NCBI GenBank assembly: GCA_036971615.1
Contig: JAYKKR010000023.1
Coordinates: 608,895 to 672,894 of the forward strand
Length of the DNA stretch: 64,000 nt
From: Amyloporia xantha
Lineage: Eukaryota > Basidiomycota > Agaricomycetes > Polyporales > Adustoporiaceae
Direction: 5' to 3'
Shown here: in pieces, positions 1-9,889 of the stretch
Position numbering within the stretch: position 1 is the first letter of the stretch
Layout of the letters: every line of letters starts with the position of its first letter
Notes under the pieces: generated by a model
The model's input: the letters and a program-made list of their open reading frames with translations, nothing else
Told to the model about the DNA's origin: nothing
The model's database searches: none
Made by a program: the position numbers and the translations under genes

Positions 1-2
1 TG

Positions 3-2681
3 GGGGAACAATCGCAGATTCCTTCCAAAGCGACCCCTGCGATCGACCCCTCGCTAAACTCTCGCCGGAAATCAGGCCCTTTGCCTCGAGGTCTCTCAGC
101 GGTGTTCCCGGCAACTCATGCGTTTGATTCAGTCAGAAACTTGGTCTACCCGCAGTATGAGCGAGAACCTCCTCCTTCGGTCAGTATGGGGCCTTCTAGG
201 ACCCCCACGAGAGCGTTCGATGGCCGAACCTCTCAACCTGGATTGCGAGGGCCGACGTTCGCTAACCGAGCTCCGCCTGCGCACTCAGACTCTCCTCCAT
301 CCGATCTTCCTCCGCCGGAACGATCGCGAGCTCCCTATTCTTTCGCGGCGCCTCCCTATTGTCAGAATCAAACGCCCGCCGGTCCTCAAGTCTACGAGAA
401 TTCCAGTCGGAAAGCCAATTCGTACGTGTACGTTCCTCCTTCCCGTCCACCTCCGGCGGATCAAGGAGGGACCGGCGCTCCCCCTAGAGGTCCTCCCATG
501 CGTCCTCACCAGCCTTACCCAGCAGGGTCGCCCTCCGGAGGCGGCGGAGGCCCTCCCCACGGCAGAGGCCCGCCAGGAGGCGGTGGCCCTTCGGGCGGTG
601 GAGGCCCTCCAGGCGGTGGACCACCTTACGGTTCCTCCGCGTTGGACCCTTCGAACTACCCGACGATAGTGATCAATCACTACCCTTCGCCGCGAGAACA
701 AAACCCCTGTCTCAACCTCAAATACTGGAAGGACTCTGTGCCCGAGTGGGACGGAGAACTGAGTTCCATTCTCACGTACATAAGGGATATGAACGTCCTT
801 GCGGATCTTAGTCCCACTATGCCTCGGGACATCGCGCTCATTGCTCCCACTAGATTCACCAAAGGAGCTAAGCGTTGGTGGACTCTGCTCGATGCGAGAG
901 TCAGACTGGCTTACTTGACGGACTGGTCCGCTATGCTGGAGGGAATTAGGGTGCACTTCTTCACATATAATTTCCAACGGAAGCTGCGGTCTATATACGA
1001 GGTTCAACGCTTTAGGCAGCCCGGACACCTCCTCGAATCGCCTCTGGACTTCGTGGAGAGACGCTTGCTTTACCATCGACACGTTTCCCCGACGGCTAAC
1101 GGTGCCCTGGACGAGATAGCAGCGATCCTTCAAAACACTCCTCCGACCTGGTCCACCGTCCTGACGGCGGACAGTCTCGTCACCATCGCCGCGTTCTTAG
1201 CGGAAGTTCAAGACAAGACCGATCAGCTCGTGGCGTTCGCGGCCCTTGACTCGAGTCTCCACTCAGGAGTAAAGGAGTGGGACTTCGAAACGAAGCCGCG
1301 ATCCCGCCCTTTCCGATGTCGAGCCTACGCTGTGGAAGGAGAAGCGGACCCGGAACCGCCGGAAGGGCTGAACTCCCCGACTTTGTCTTCTTCCTCCCTG
1401 GTAGTAGATGATGACGCGGAAGTTCTAGCTATTACCCGCGACCGACCGTCGAAGAAAGCCGAGAATACTTCTCGCCCGAATGCTCGACGACCCCCTCCCG
1501 GAGGTTATGCCTATCCAGCTAATAATTCCGTGATAAGCAAAGTGGCCCCTCCTGGTCCATGTCGTGTATGCGGTAGCCCTAACCACTGGGACCGGGAATG
1601 CCCTCATTGGAATGAATATCGTTTGCGCAGGTCCGCGAACCTATTAACGGCTGAACATGACACGGACCCCGCTGAAAACAAAGACTATGAAGTAGCTTTT
1701 GTAGCTTACGTCCGTAGTCAGAATTCATCTCTTTGGTGCGCATCGTGGACGGATAGCCGTCAGCTCGAAGGTGAAATTCTACAAGTCGAATCGCAGCTAC
1801 GAAAATCAGCGTTCCAAGCCCGCTGTGAAGATGGTGATGAGCCGGAATACACTCGAAAAGAAAGTCTTCCTTCTGATAGCCCGCACATTCTCCTGGGCCC
1901 GGGAGACGAGGATCCTACGGAAGGGGATGATCTCCTGACTGGACTAGCAGAAGCGTTAGCAGTAGACGGCTCAATCGTACCAGAATCCGACTGTGTTCCT
2001 CCTACCGTTTCAGCTGCCTCTGCGGAAACCGTCGCGTCGGGAACTCGCGAGACACCAAGTAAAGATGCAGGTCTCCCTCCTCCCGTTCCGCCCAAAATCG
2101 TACCTCTGCGGCGGGTTAGGGATCCTCCTCCGGGACACTCGACGGTGGGGGTCTCGGCGCTCTCGTTCGAAGTTCGATTCGGTCATCTGGACAACCCCAA
2201 GATCCTTTGCCGAGCTGACTCGGGCGCTGACATTTCCTTGGTCTCTCGTGAATACTTGGAAAGCCTCCCGGCCGCTTCTCGGCCAGTTATAAGGCAAGGC
2301 TTACGAATGAATCTATTCCAACTAACCAACGGGTTCAAGATCACCGGCTACGTACAAGTACCGATTCTGGTGGAAACCCTAGAAGGAGACTTCCTGGAAA
2401 TGTTAGCTGAATGCTACGTGGTGCCGGGGATGACTTCCTCTCTTTTATTAGGTGAGGATTTTCACGTAAACTACGAACTAAGTGTTTTGCGTAGCGTACA
2501 GGAGGGATCCGTTATTCGAGTCGGCCGCACCGGTTATACGATACCTGCCTCGTCTTCCGCTCCAAAAGAACGACCCGACTTCCGTGTATACGGCAGGGGG
2601 GCAGAGGCTAGCTATGTGCGAGCGAAGTCCCACCGACGAAATCAGAACAGGAAGCGGCGCGATCGCCTCAAAGCGGAATGA
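3..2681 (+). CDS. Gag-protease polyprotein of Ty3/gypsy element (partial, open at left edge)
   Basis: The frame is open from base 3 without an ATG, so the true start lies outside the window. A Pro/Gly-rich segment (about 500-640) precedes a helical gag capsid-like region (about 720-1300). A CCHC zinc knuckle, CRVCGSPNHWDREC, is encoded near 1558-1599 (C-x2-C-x4-H-x4-C) and would bind RNA in the virus-like particle. The retroviral-type aspartic protease follows at about 2150-2480 with the active-site motif ADSGAD (near 2215) and the conserved LLLGEDF segment. The frame stops at TGA 2679-2681, but the same frame resumes beyond it with typical protease-RT linker sequence, so the stop probably interrupts one polyprotein. 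The 3' end is Arg/Lys-rich. Confidence 0.85.
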   Translation, partial: GEQSQIPSKATPAIDPSLNSRRKSGPLPRGLSAVFPATHAFDSVRNLVYPQYEREPPPSVSMGPSRTPTRAFDGRTSQPGLRGPTFANRAPPAHSDSPPSDLPPPERSRAPYSFAAPPYCQNQTPAGPQVYENSSRKANSYVYVPPSRPPPADQGGTGAPPRGPPMRPHQPYPAGSPSGGGGGPPHGRGPPGGGGPSGGGGPPGGGPPYGSSALDPSNYPTIVINHYPSPREQNPCLNLKYWKDSVPEWDGELSSILTYIRDMNVLADLSPTMPRDIALIAPTRFTKGAKRWWTLLDARVRLAYLTDWSAMLEGIRVHFFTYNFQRKLRSIYEVQRFRQPGHLLESPLDFVERRLLYHRHVSPTANGALDEIAAILQNTPPTWSTVLTADSLVTIAAFLAEVQDKTDQLVAFAALDSSLHSGVKEWDFETKPRSRPFRCRAYAVEGEADPEPPEGLNSPTLSSSSLVVDDDAEVLAITRDRPSKKAENTSRPNARRPPPGGYAYPANNSVISKVAPPGPCRVCGSPNHWDRECPHWNEYRLRRSANLLTAEHDTDPAENKDYEVAFVAYVRSQNSSLWCASWTDSRQLEGEILQVESQLRKSAFQARCEDGDEPEYTRKESLPSDSPHILLGPGDEDPTEGDDLLTGLAEALAVDGSIVPESDCVPPTVSAASAETVASGTRETPSKDAGLPPPVPPKIVPLRRVRDPPPGHSTVGVSALSFEVRFGHLDNPKILCRADSGADISLVSREYLESLPAASRPVIRQGLRMNLFQLTNGFKITGYVQVPILVETLEGDFLEMLAECYVVPGMTSSLLLGEDFHVNYELSVLRSVQEGSVIRVGRTGYTIPASSSAPKERPDFRVYGRGAEASYVRAKSHRRNQNRKRRDRLKAE

Positions 2682-4241
2682 CCTTCGGCCCACGCCGCTA
2701 GAGACGTGCGCATATCCCCGCACTCTTGCGCGCCCGTTCCGGTCGACGTCTCTTTCGCGAAGAGGACCAATTGGCTCGTAGAAAAGACGGTGCTAGGCCA
2801 ACCCGACGGCTCCTTCCTCCTCACCACGCCTACTATTATCGACGAGAAACATCCTTTTGTTCCGGTCACCAATCCCACCGACCGACCGTTCATCATTCGG
2901 AAGGGCAAAGCCTTAGGTGAACTACAAGTACCGGATGATTAGTTCGAGAAGCCTACGCCCGAGCTGGCTGCGCACGCGCATTCTGTGCAAGCCTATATTC
3001 GAGGACAACTCGCCAAGAGTGACTTCGTTCCGGCTCCAGCCTCCGAATCCTCCTCTCCGGAGGCTAGTTCGGAGAACTGGAAGGTCAGAGAGGAAGAGGG
3101 CGAGACCCACTGGGGGCCTAACACCGCTGAGACCCCTGATCCCACTATCTTTCCCTCAGACGGCTTTGAACAGACGTTGGACATCAGCCCGGAATGGCCA
3201 GCCGAGGAACGCGCCGCGCTAGTAGCAATGCTGAAACGGCGACAAGCTGCTTTCGCTTTCGATGGTCGACTGGGCTGCAACCCCACCGAGGTCACTATCG
3301 ACGTTGCTGAAGGGACCAGACCGATCTCTCTACCTATGTACTCCGCCTCCCCGGCCAAGAGGGAAGTAATCGACAAACAACACGACTCTTGGTTGGCTCT
3401 CGACGTTATCGAGCCGTCTCACAGCCCTTGGGCGGCTCCTGTCCTCATCGCCTACCGTAACGGGAAGCCCCGCCTCTGCATCGACTACCGCCGCCTCAAC
3501 GCTGTGTCTATCCCGGACGAGTTCCCTATCCCGCGCCAGTCTGAGATACTCCAAGCTCTGTCGGGAGCGCAAGTGCTGACTTCCTTAGACGCTCTTTCGG
3601 GATTCACACAGCTCACCGTCGCCGGAAAAGATAGGGAGAAGACAGCCTTTCGCACTCACCGCGGACTCTTCCAGTTCAAGCGTCTTCCCTTTGGACTTCG
3701 TAATGGGCCCTCGGCGTTTCAACGCGTTATGCAAGGCGTCCTGGCCCCCTACTTATGGCTGTTTACTCTCGTTTACATCGACGACATAGTGGTCTTTTCG
3801 AAGTCTTGGGAAGAACACGTAGGACATCTAGACCTTGTTCTCCAAGCTGTGATACAATCTGGCATTACCTTATCTCCATCCAAGTGTCATTTCGGTTACA
3901 CATCCATCCTCTTGCTCGGACAGAAGGTCTCTAGGCTTGGTTTCTCCACGCACGAAGAGAAGGTGGAGGCTATAGTGCAACTGGCTCGCCCCGCTAAAGT
4001 ATCTGAGTTACAGACGTTTCTGGGAATGGTGGTGTATTTCTCCGCCTACATCCCGTATTTCTCCTTTATCGTCTCCCCTTATTCGAATTGCTCAGGAAGG
4101 ATAAAAAATGGGAATGGACCGCGAAGTGCGAAGTGGCTTGGGAACAAGCCAAAATCGCGCTCCAATCCGCGCCCGTTCTCGCCCACGCCGCCGCGGGAGG
4201 TATTTACAGACTATATTCGGACGCCTCAGATATCGCGCTAG
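2682..4241 (+). pseudogene. Reverse transcriptase domain of the gypsy element, with in-frame stop
   Basis: This is the same frame as gag-protease, separated by TGA 2679-2681 and again by TAG 2940-2942. The linker (about 2700-2940) is followed by a full RT: LCIDYRRLNAVS near 3474, the substrate-binding stretch FKRLPFGLRNGPSAFQ near 3675, and the catalytic YIDD box near 3775, which holds two of the three catalytic aspartates. The thumb/connection runs to about 4080, where the frame loses homology (SPYSNC) and the protein continues in another frame at 4088. RT copies element RNA into DNA inside the particle. Two stops and one frameshift make this copy unlikely to give a functional product unless readthrough occurs. 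Confidence 0.85.
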
Positions 4242-5100
4242 GCTGTTGCCTGCAACAAGTTCAGACTCTCGTGATCCGAGATCTGACGGGCACGCGGGTC
4301 TACGAGAGGTTACGCAAAGCGTTTGATGCCAAACTTCCCGTTCCGAGACTGGTATCTCCTATCTCGTCGAAATTCGACGACTCGGGACCCCTCCCGATAT
4401 GGGCCGCCGAATTCGACGATACTATCGTGTACGTCGAACGGGTCATAGCTTATTGGAGCCGATCGTGTAAACCCGCTGAAAGGAACTACTCTGCCACCAA
4501 AAGAGAAGCCCTCGCCGCCAAGGAGGGGCTCGTGCACTTTCAGCCGTTTATCGAGGGAGAAAGGGTTATACTCATTACGGACCATGCCGCTCTTCAATGG
4601 GCACGCACTTACGAGAACGCTAATCGACGATTAGCAGCGTGGGGGGCCATTTTCGCGGCCTATCTTCCCTGTCTCGACATCATACACTGAGTGGGACGAG
4701 TTCATTCGAACGTCGACCCTTTATCTCGCCTTCCACGACTACCTCCTCCCCATGATTCTCCGCGGGCGGACCGATCCGCCCCTATCGTTACGGACCAAAA
4801 GATACCAGCTACGCTCGAAGAACTCGCGTCGAAATCCCAGCCCGCCGGATGGCTCACTCCGCTAACTCAGTTGCGAACTGGGAGGACGTCCTCGAAGAAA
4901 CCCCGTTCGCGGCCGATATGGACGCCGCCTCCGTTTCCGACGCCTCGCTTGGATCCTCGCGCTGTTACGAAACGGCCGCTACGTCGAATAGTGGAGCGAA
5001 CGAAGGCCGTTCCTCCTCCCCTGTCGCGGTCTATTCCTGCGCCACCCAAGTTGGAGAGGGAGCGTCTGAGAGCCAGATCTCCCCCGCCTGCGCGTTCGCT
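4083..5100 (+). pseudogene. RNase H domain and linker of the gypsy element
   Basis: The frame is shifted relative to RT. It encodes the connection WEWTAKCEVAWEQAK, the RNase H first strand RLYSDASDIALGCCL with its catalytic Asp, the KREALAAKEGL helix and the ITDHAALQWA motif (near 4570). The domain degrades the RNA strand of the RNA-DNA hybrid. The conserved HRxGRxHxxxDxLSR motif at about 4685-4735 is interrupted because its Arg codon is TGA (4688-4690). The frame then continues into a Pro/Arg-rich linker. The integrase lies in a third frame, so a further frame change occurs in the linker between about 4850 and 5150. Confidence 0.8.
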
Positions 5101-6687
5101 ACTCCCGCTACACGGGATGACGTCCCAGACGACGGATCGACCACCAAGATCCTTGTACACCTCAGCTGGGATCTCCTCGACTGGTACGTGGAAGGATACA
5201 AAAAGGACCTGTTTTTCCGCACGAAATGGAATCACGCTGGGAAGGCCGGGGTTCCTTTCTTCTCTGGTCAATGCTTCTTCCGGGGAGGAGATGACCTCCT
5301 ATACTTCCGATCGGGGAAAGAAGCTGCGCGACTCTGCGTGCCACGGTCAGAGGTTTTTCCCTTACTAGCCCGAATCCACGATTCTCCTTTCGAATCCGCT
5401 CACGAGGGGCCCTTCAAACTCACGCTCCGAATCACCCAGCGGTTCTTTTGGCCCTCCTTGCGGCAGGACGTCCAGTACTACGTGAAATCCTGCGACGTTT
5501 GCCAGAAAGTCAAAACGGATCACCGAGTGAAGGCCGGGTTACTGAGGCCCAATCCAGTGCCGGACCGACCCTACGAGTGGGTTTCATTCGACCTCATTAC
5601 GGGCCTCCCCGAATCTGAAGGGTACGACGCCGTGTTCGTAACTGTCGACCGCTGCACCAAGCACGCGCAGTTCCTACCGTGCAAGGGCACTCTTTCGAAA
5701 GAAGAATTCGCTAAGCTATTCGTGGACCAGGTTATCTACAAGTTCGGCATACCCGATCATATCATCGCGGATCGGGACGCGCGGTGGATGTCGGATTTCT
5801 GGAGGAATGTTGCGAAGGAATTGGGTATTCACCTTAGCCTCTCTTCCTCTCATCACCCGCAGCACGACGGACAAACGGAAATAGTCAATCAACAACTCGA
5901 GACGATGCTCCGCGCCTATACGCAAGGCGATCGCCGGGGTTGGGCGAGATGGCTTTTTCCGCTCGCGCATGCGTACAACTCGTCTGTCCACTCAACTAGA
6001 GGGTATTCACCTTACTTTCTCCTTTACGGGTTCAATCCTAAGGGAGGAGCCGACTTTCTATCTTCTGAAAACCAGTATGAGCCCCGACCGAGCCTACCCG
6101 CAGAATCCGCGAACAACTTCGTCCTCGGAATGGAGTTGCATCGTCGCAAGGCTAGAGATTCCATTACGATGGCTCAGCAACGAGCGGCGGTGCAGTACAA
6201 CAAGGGAAGGAGAGACGAAACCTTCCCCGTAGGTTGCAAAGTGTTACTTAATCCTCATAGCCTCGAACTCGTGGACGTCAAAGGCACTGGGAAAAAGCTC
6301 GTCCAGCGTATGCTGGGTCCCTTCACCGTGCAGGAAAAGATCAATCCTCTGGTTTACCGGCTTTCCATACCCGACACTTACCCGATGCACCCGGTCGTTA
6401 ATATTCAGCACCTCAGGCGCTACCACGAACCTGACATCGATCGCCAAGACGAAATTGATCGCCCCATCCTCCCGGATCCTAGGGGTTCGGAATGGAGAGC
6501 GTCCGAAGAATACGAAGTCGATCGAATCGTAGCCTGGAGGAGGAACCGGGCGAAGCGCAACACCGTGGAATACCTCGTTCGGTGGAAAGGGTATGGGCCA
6601 AGTGAGGACACCTGGCAGACCGCGAGAGACCTGCGGAACGCTCACGAGATTCTTCGAGAGTTTCGTAGACTCCACGGGCTACGCTAA
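4849..6687 (+). CDS. Integrase with GPY/F module and C-terminal chromodomain
   Basis: The HHCC zinc-binding domain is at about 5365-5510 (RIHDSPFESAHEG to SCDVCQK). The catalytic core has its D,D,E residues in WVSFDLITGLPE (near 5578), IIADRDARW (near 5760) and HDGQTEIVNQQLE (near 5863). A GPF module (MLGPFTVQEK, near 6310) leads to the HPVVNIQHLRRY segment. The last 50 residues or so (about 6505-6680) form a chromodomain: EEYEVDRIV, YLVRWKGYG and EDTWQ, with the aromatic cage positions present. Chromodomains of this clade direct insertion to histone-marked chromatin. This is the best-preserved part of the element, one open frame to a TAA stop. The first 100 residues or so of this frame may be out-of-frame linker. 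Confidence 0.9.
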   Translation: MAHSANSVANWEDVLEETPFAADMDAASVSDASLGSSRCYETAATSNSGANEGRSSSPVAVYSCATQVGEGASESQISPACAFATPATRDDVPDDGSTTKILVHLSWDLLDWYVEGYKKDLFFRTKWNHAGKAGVPFFSGQCFFRGGDDLLYFRSGKEAARLCVPRSEVFPLLARIHDSPFESAHEGPFKLTLRITQRFFWPSLRQDVQYYVKSCDVCQKVKTDHRVKAGLLRPNPVPDRPYEWVSFDLITGLPESEGYDAVFVTVDRCTKHAQFLPCKGTLSKEEFAKLFVDQVIYKFGIPDHIIADRDARWMSDFWRNVAKELGIHLSLSSSHHPQHDGQTEIVNQQLETMLRAYTQGDRRGWARWLFPLAHAYNSSVHSTRGYSPYFLLYGFNPKGGADFLSSENQYEPRPSLPAESANNFVLGMELHRRKARDSITMAQQRAAVQYNKGRRDETFPVGCKVLLNPHSLELVDVKGTGKKLVQRMLGPFTVQEKINPLVYRLSIPDTYPMHPVVNIQHLRRYHEPDIDRQDEIDRPILPDPRGSEWRASEEYEVDRIVAWRRNRAKRNTVEYLVRWKGYGPSEDTWQTARDLRNAHEILREFRRLHGLR

Positions 6688-6992
6688 CTCTAACTTCCTT
6701 ATCGTATATATTGTTCCATAGTTAATTACTTACTTCCACCGTTCTCCCTGTTGCCTAATCGAGAAAAGCGCGGACACGTGACTGGCCTGCGGCCGCCCAT
6801 CCTCGCCTTTCATGTTCATTTTCTCTTCCTCCTTCTTTCTTCGTAGTCGATCCTGTACCCAAAACTCCTCCCTCAGTGCTCGACGAGCCGAGCCTGCGAA
6901 CCTGCTCCACTCTGTTTCCCTCCGTTTACACTCCCCTTCGTCCGCGTCTGCGTTTCCAGACCGGGCTCTGTCCGTTACTATCGGCGACCTCC
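6688..6992 (+). other. Spacer between pol and the 3' extra ORF
   Basis: About 300 bp separate the pol stop and the likely ATG of the next frame. The sequence is pyrimidine-rich (a TTCTTCCTCC-like run near 6830) and holds TATA-like ATCGTATATATTG near 6700. No PPT-LTR junction was found here, so the element does not end after pol. Confidence 0.4.
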
Positions 6993-8645
6993 ATGCCTTC
7001 CGTCACCTACAGCACCTCGGTGGGGCCGCCGCTCGACCTCGTAAAAGACATGCCGGTACGCCTCAAAGCGCACTACGATTCTTGGCGATTGTTCCTCGGG
7101 CACCGAACGGTTCGCTCCTACCTTAAACTCGACGACGGGAGATTCACTGTATCTCCCAACGCTAATTACGTTCCCGCGTCTCCGCCTACGACCAAAGACG
7201 CGATGCAGACCTATGCGGATGGACGGCGGGGCGTATACGAGCGGGCTTTGCACCCTAGGTGGTACGTCGAATCGACTGCCCACCATGCTTACGCATTCGA
7301 GCGTCCGCTCCCCCCGGGAACAGTAGATCCAGCCCTCGTAACGTTGCAACCCGAAAACGACCACGGAAAACCCGTATCGTTCCACACGCACAATTGGTCT
7401 AGTCGGAAAGGAGCGCCGGAACATCGATTCTGGGACGCGCTCATGACCCTCCTCGACAAGGAACGGCAGCTCGCAGCCGTGGCTTCCATTCAACCGGCTG
7501 GTAATTCCGTTCTAAATCTTTACCCATCCGAGATCGAATCCTTGAAGAGTTCAGGGTATCTGTCCCTGTCGCTCTTTCAGCAGCGCGAAAGGGTCGCGGC
7601 CATCCAACACTTTATTCTCGAATTGCGCGCCTTTTCCTGGTACGAGCACGTGTGGGGAGCTTTCCGATCGGGTCATTTCGCGCAGCCTTTGTCCGTCAAC
7701 CCCGCTATAGGATGCTGGCTCGCCGTCCCTAACGAAGAAACTCTCAAGCGTTTGGTCTTCTCGGGCGTCCCGGTCTGGTACGTGGTCCAATCTGTTCTAC
7801 CTCCTCCCCACGCTCGCGCCGTAATGCTTCGCCCTATGCATGAACTTTTATCACTCGAGTATTGGGACGAGTCCGAACACTTCCTGATGCCACGCCACCG
7901 TATGACGTCGAAAACCAAGAAAAAACTCGACAAGAAAGAACGAGAGTTAGCTATCTTGCACGAAGACTCATCGCTGTCCGACTGGGAAGCGGAGGACGAA
8001 GGTTGGAAGAATTGCGAACAGCCGACTCCTCAACCGGCCTCCCCCAAGCGTTCGCCTTCTCCCACTTGTGCTACGGACGATCATGACGAAACGACGAGCG
8101 TTCCTCTCGCTCACGAACCTCCCGAACCAGCGGAACCGATGGAGTGGACGCGTTCCCGTCCCTCCTCGCCGAACGTACCCGCGCAGGAAACCGCGGGGAC
8201 CACGGAAGGTACCCGTGAAACGGTTCTCCCCGACTCTCCACGGCGACCGGATTCGCTTATCCCTGAAGGAGAAAAGGAGGCACCTCGAGGGCGTAGCCCG
8301 GCCCCGAAACGTCTCGCCGGAGTCGAATCGCGCTCCCCGCGATACGTTCGAACCAGGCCTGAACTCGCCGAACGAATATCAACGCTTCCGCGCCGCCGCT
8401 CGCCTATGCCCCTGCAACGGCGTGAGTACCCTCGAAACGACCGTCACTGGTCCCCGGACTCAGGGTACCAATGGCGACGTCCCTTCAACTACCGACTTGA
8501 TGTCCGACGTTCTCGCTCTCCGCGAAGGTCGGACACCGTCAGGACGGCGGCACCCCGTTTCTACGATAATCGGAGCGGACAAATCGAACCTCGCCCTACG
8601 CGTCGATCTCGATCTCCCCCCGGGCTCGTTCCCCTCGTCACCTAG
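6993..8645 (+). CDS. Extra 3' ORF of the retrotransposon, part 1 (unknown function)
   Basis: I do not know a function for this protein. The likely start is ATG 6993; the frame is open from 6876, but only through a non-ATG start. The first 300 residues or so look globular, with recurring Trp/Tyr-rich stretches (AHYDSWRLFLGHRTVRSYL, YEHVWGAF) and a segment NPAIGCWLAVPNE...FSGVPVWYV. Such a segment recurs in multi-copy agaricomycete proteins as I remember them. The C-terminal 230 residues are Arg/Ser/Pro-rich and probably disordered. The frame ends at TAG 8643-8645, but an overlapping frame open from 8570 continues the same Arg/Ser-rich composition, so parts 1 and 2 were probably one protein of about 960 residues. 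It sits between pol and the 3' LTR, where retroviruses carry env, but no signal peptide or membrane segment is visible. Confidence 0.65.
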   Translation: MPSVTYSTSVGPPLDLVKDMPVRLKAHYDSWRLFLGHRTVRSYLKLDDGRFTVSPNANYVPASPPTTKDAMQTYADGRRGVYERALHPRWYVESTAHHAYAFERPLPPGTVDPALVTLQPENDHGKPVSFHTHNWSSRKGAPEHRFWDALMTLLDKERQLAAVASIQPAGNSVLNLYPSEIESLKSSGYLSLSLFQQRERVAAIQHFILELRAFSWYEHVWGAFRSGHFAQPLSVNPAIGCWLAVPNEETLKRLVFSGVPVWYVVQSVLPPPHARAVMLRPMHELLSLEYWDESEHFLMPRHRMTSKTKKKLDKKERELAILHEDSSLSDWEAEDEGWKNCEQPTPQPASPKRSPSPTCATDDHDETTSVPLAHEPPEPAEPMEWTRSRPSSPNVPAQETAGTTEGTRETVLPDSPRRPDSLIPEGEKEAPRGRSPAPKRLAGVESRSPRYVRTRPELAERISTLPRRRSPMPLQRREYPRNDRHWSPDSGYQWRRPFNYRLDVRRSRSPRRSDTVRTAAPRFYDNRSGQIEPRPTRRSRSPPGLVPLVT

Positions 8646-8665
8646 CTAGTGGGTCGTCGCACGCC

Positions 8666-9889
8666 TTGCAGCGCACTCCCGAGCGCCGAACATCTCCTCG
8701 CGCTCTAGCCGATCGGTTGTCCGACAAAAGGGAGTGCCAACCGCGACCCACTCTCGCCGGCTCTTCCCTGACCAATAGGGACCTCCTCCACCGACTGTCG
8801 GATCCTCGCGCTTTGATCGATCGAATAAGGACCGCCCCTGCTTCGCTAGCTCGGGTGGCCTCATCCCCGGTCCTTCCTCCTGCGAGTGTCCCAACGCCTC
8901 CGTCTGCTGACGTCCCGGCGCCCTCTCCCATGGCGATCCCTGCGCCTCAACCGGCCGTAAATCTAGCAACTTCTACGGACGCGGATGACCCTATGCCTGA
9001 TGAGATGAGGGATGCTCGTGTAATCATCGACCCCAGGGGTTACCCAGTACGAACTCGGGTACCGGTAAATTCGGGCGACGAACTCAGGGCGTACCTCGAC
9101 CGCGCCTTCGAACGCGACACCTCCTTACAAGCGGCCCGCGAATTCTTCGAAACGGACTCTGGGCCGGCGCCCAGCTTTCCCCCCATCACGGAGTACGAAT
9201 TGCCCCCGGGGACGCTCTTTCACCGTCATCTCACCACGGCTTACGAAACGGGGCTGGCCTGGGTCAACAACAAAAGGGAATACCTACTCGAGTTCAACAA
9301 CTACCTCCCTGGCCAGCGAACCGCGAAGAACGGCCGCGAATGGCGCAGCAAACTCCGGCCTGGCCGGATGACCGTCCAAGCTCTTAAGCTAACTACGGAT
9401 CGTCGTCTTTCCGAGAGCGAACTGAAAGCACGGAACCTAGTTAACGTCACCGAGGAGGACTTGACTCACATCGCCTGGGAACTCGATACTTTCCATTTCC
9501 GACGGGATTTTGAACGGCTTGCTGCTGCTCGAGACCTCTCCCTACGCGCCGCTTCCTTTCGCAACCGACCGCAAGTATGGGCGGGTATTCGGGACAGTAT
9601 TCGTCGTGCTTGGGGACCGGACCTCAATCTCGTTCCGTCGTATCAGGAACCACGTTTCCTCGACAGTCCAGACGACCTCATTCGATGGCGCCACTGGCGT
9701 GCCTTAGGGCGTATTATGCTAACTTGGGACATGGACAATCTTACCCGTGAAGAGCTCCGCCTCACGCTGGGGGGCTCTGTGACGGATACGGTTCAGGGTA
9801 TACTAAAGATATACGCTTCACTATTCCGCGCCACGTTTGGGACGTGTGAGCCGACCCTCTTCTACGCTCGAAGCTTTCGCAGTACTTAG
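8666..9889 (+). CDS. Extra 3' ORF of the retrotransposon, part 2 (unknown function)
   Basis: This frame is open from 8570 with no ATG near its start, which supports a single-base frame break from the preceding ORF. After about 110 Pro/Arg-rich residues comes a globular region (about 9000-9830) with blocks such as FHRHLTTAYETGLAWVNN, HIAWELDTFHFRRDFE and WRHWRALGRIMLTWDMDN. I do not recognise a catalytic motif. Codon use and GC content match gag-pol rather than the AT-rich downstream DNA, so it belongs to the element. The frame reads through the G-rich putative polypurine tract and ends 112 nt inside the LTR, so its last 37 codons or so are LTR sequence. Confidence 0.6.
   Translation: MQRTPERRTSPRALADRLSDKRECQPRPTLAGSSLTNRDLLHRLSDPRALIDRIRTAPASLARVASSPVLPPASVPTPPSADVPAPSPMAIPAPQPAVNLATSTDADDPMPDEMRDARVIIDPRGYPVRTRVPVNSGDELRAYLDRAFERDTSLQAAREFFETDSGPAPSFPPITEYELPPGTLFHRHLTTAYETGLAWVNNKREYLLEFNNYLPGQRTAKNGREWRSKLRPGRMTVQALKLTTDRRLSESELKARNLVNVTEEDLTHIAWELDTFHFRRDFERLAAARDLSLRAASFRNRPQVWAGIRDSIRRAWGPDLNLVPSYQEPRFLDSPDDLIRWRHWRALGRIMLTWDMDNLTREELRLTLGGSVTDTVQGILKIYASLFRATFGTCEPTLFYARSFRST

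Noticed and set aside
285..1133. Long minus-strand frame opposite gag.
   Set aside because: A shadow of the GC-rich gag coding strand. It has Arg/Gly-rich low complexity and no motifs.
6993..9889. Envelope gene, from its position between pol and the LTR.
   Set aside because: No signal peptide, furin-type site, fusion peptide or transmembrane helix is visible; composition is Arg/Ser/Pro-rich with soluble-looking domains.
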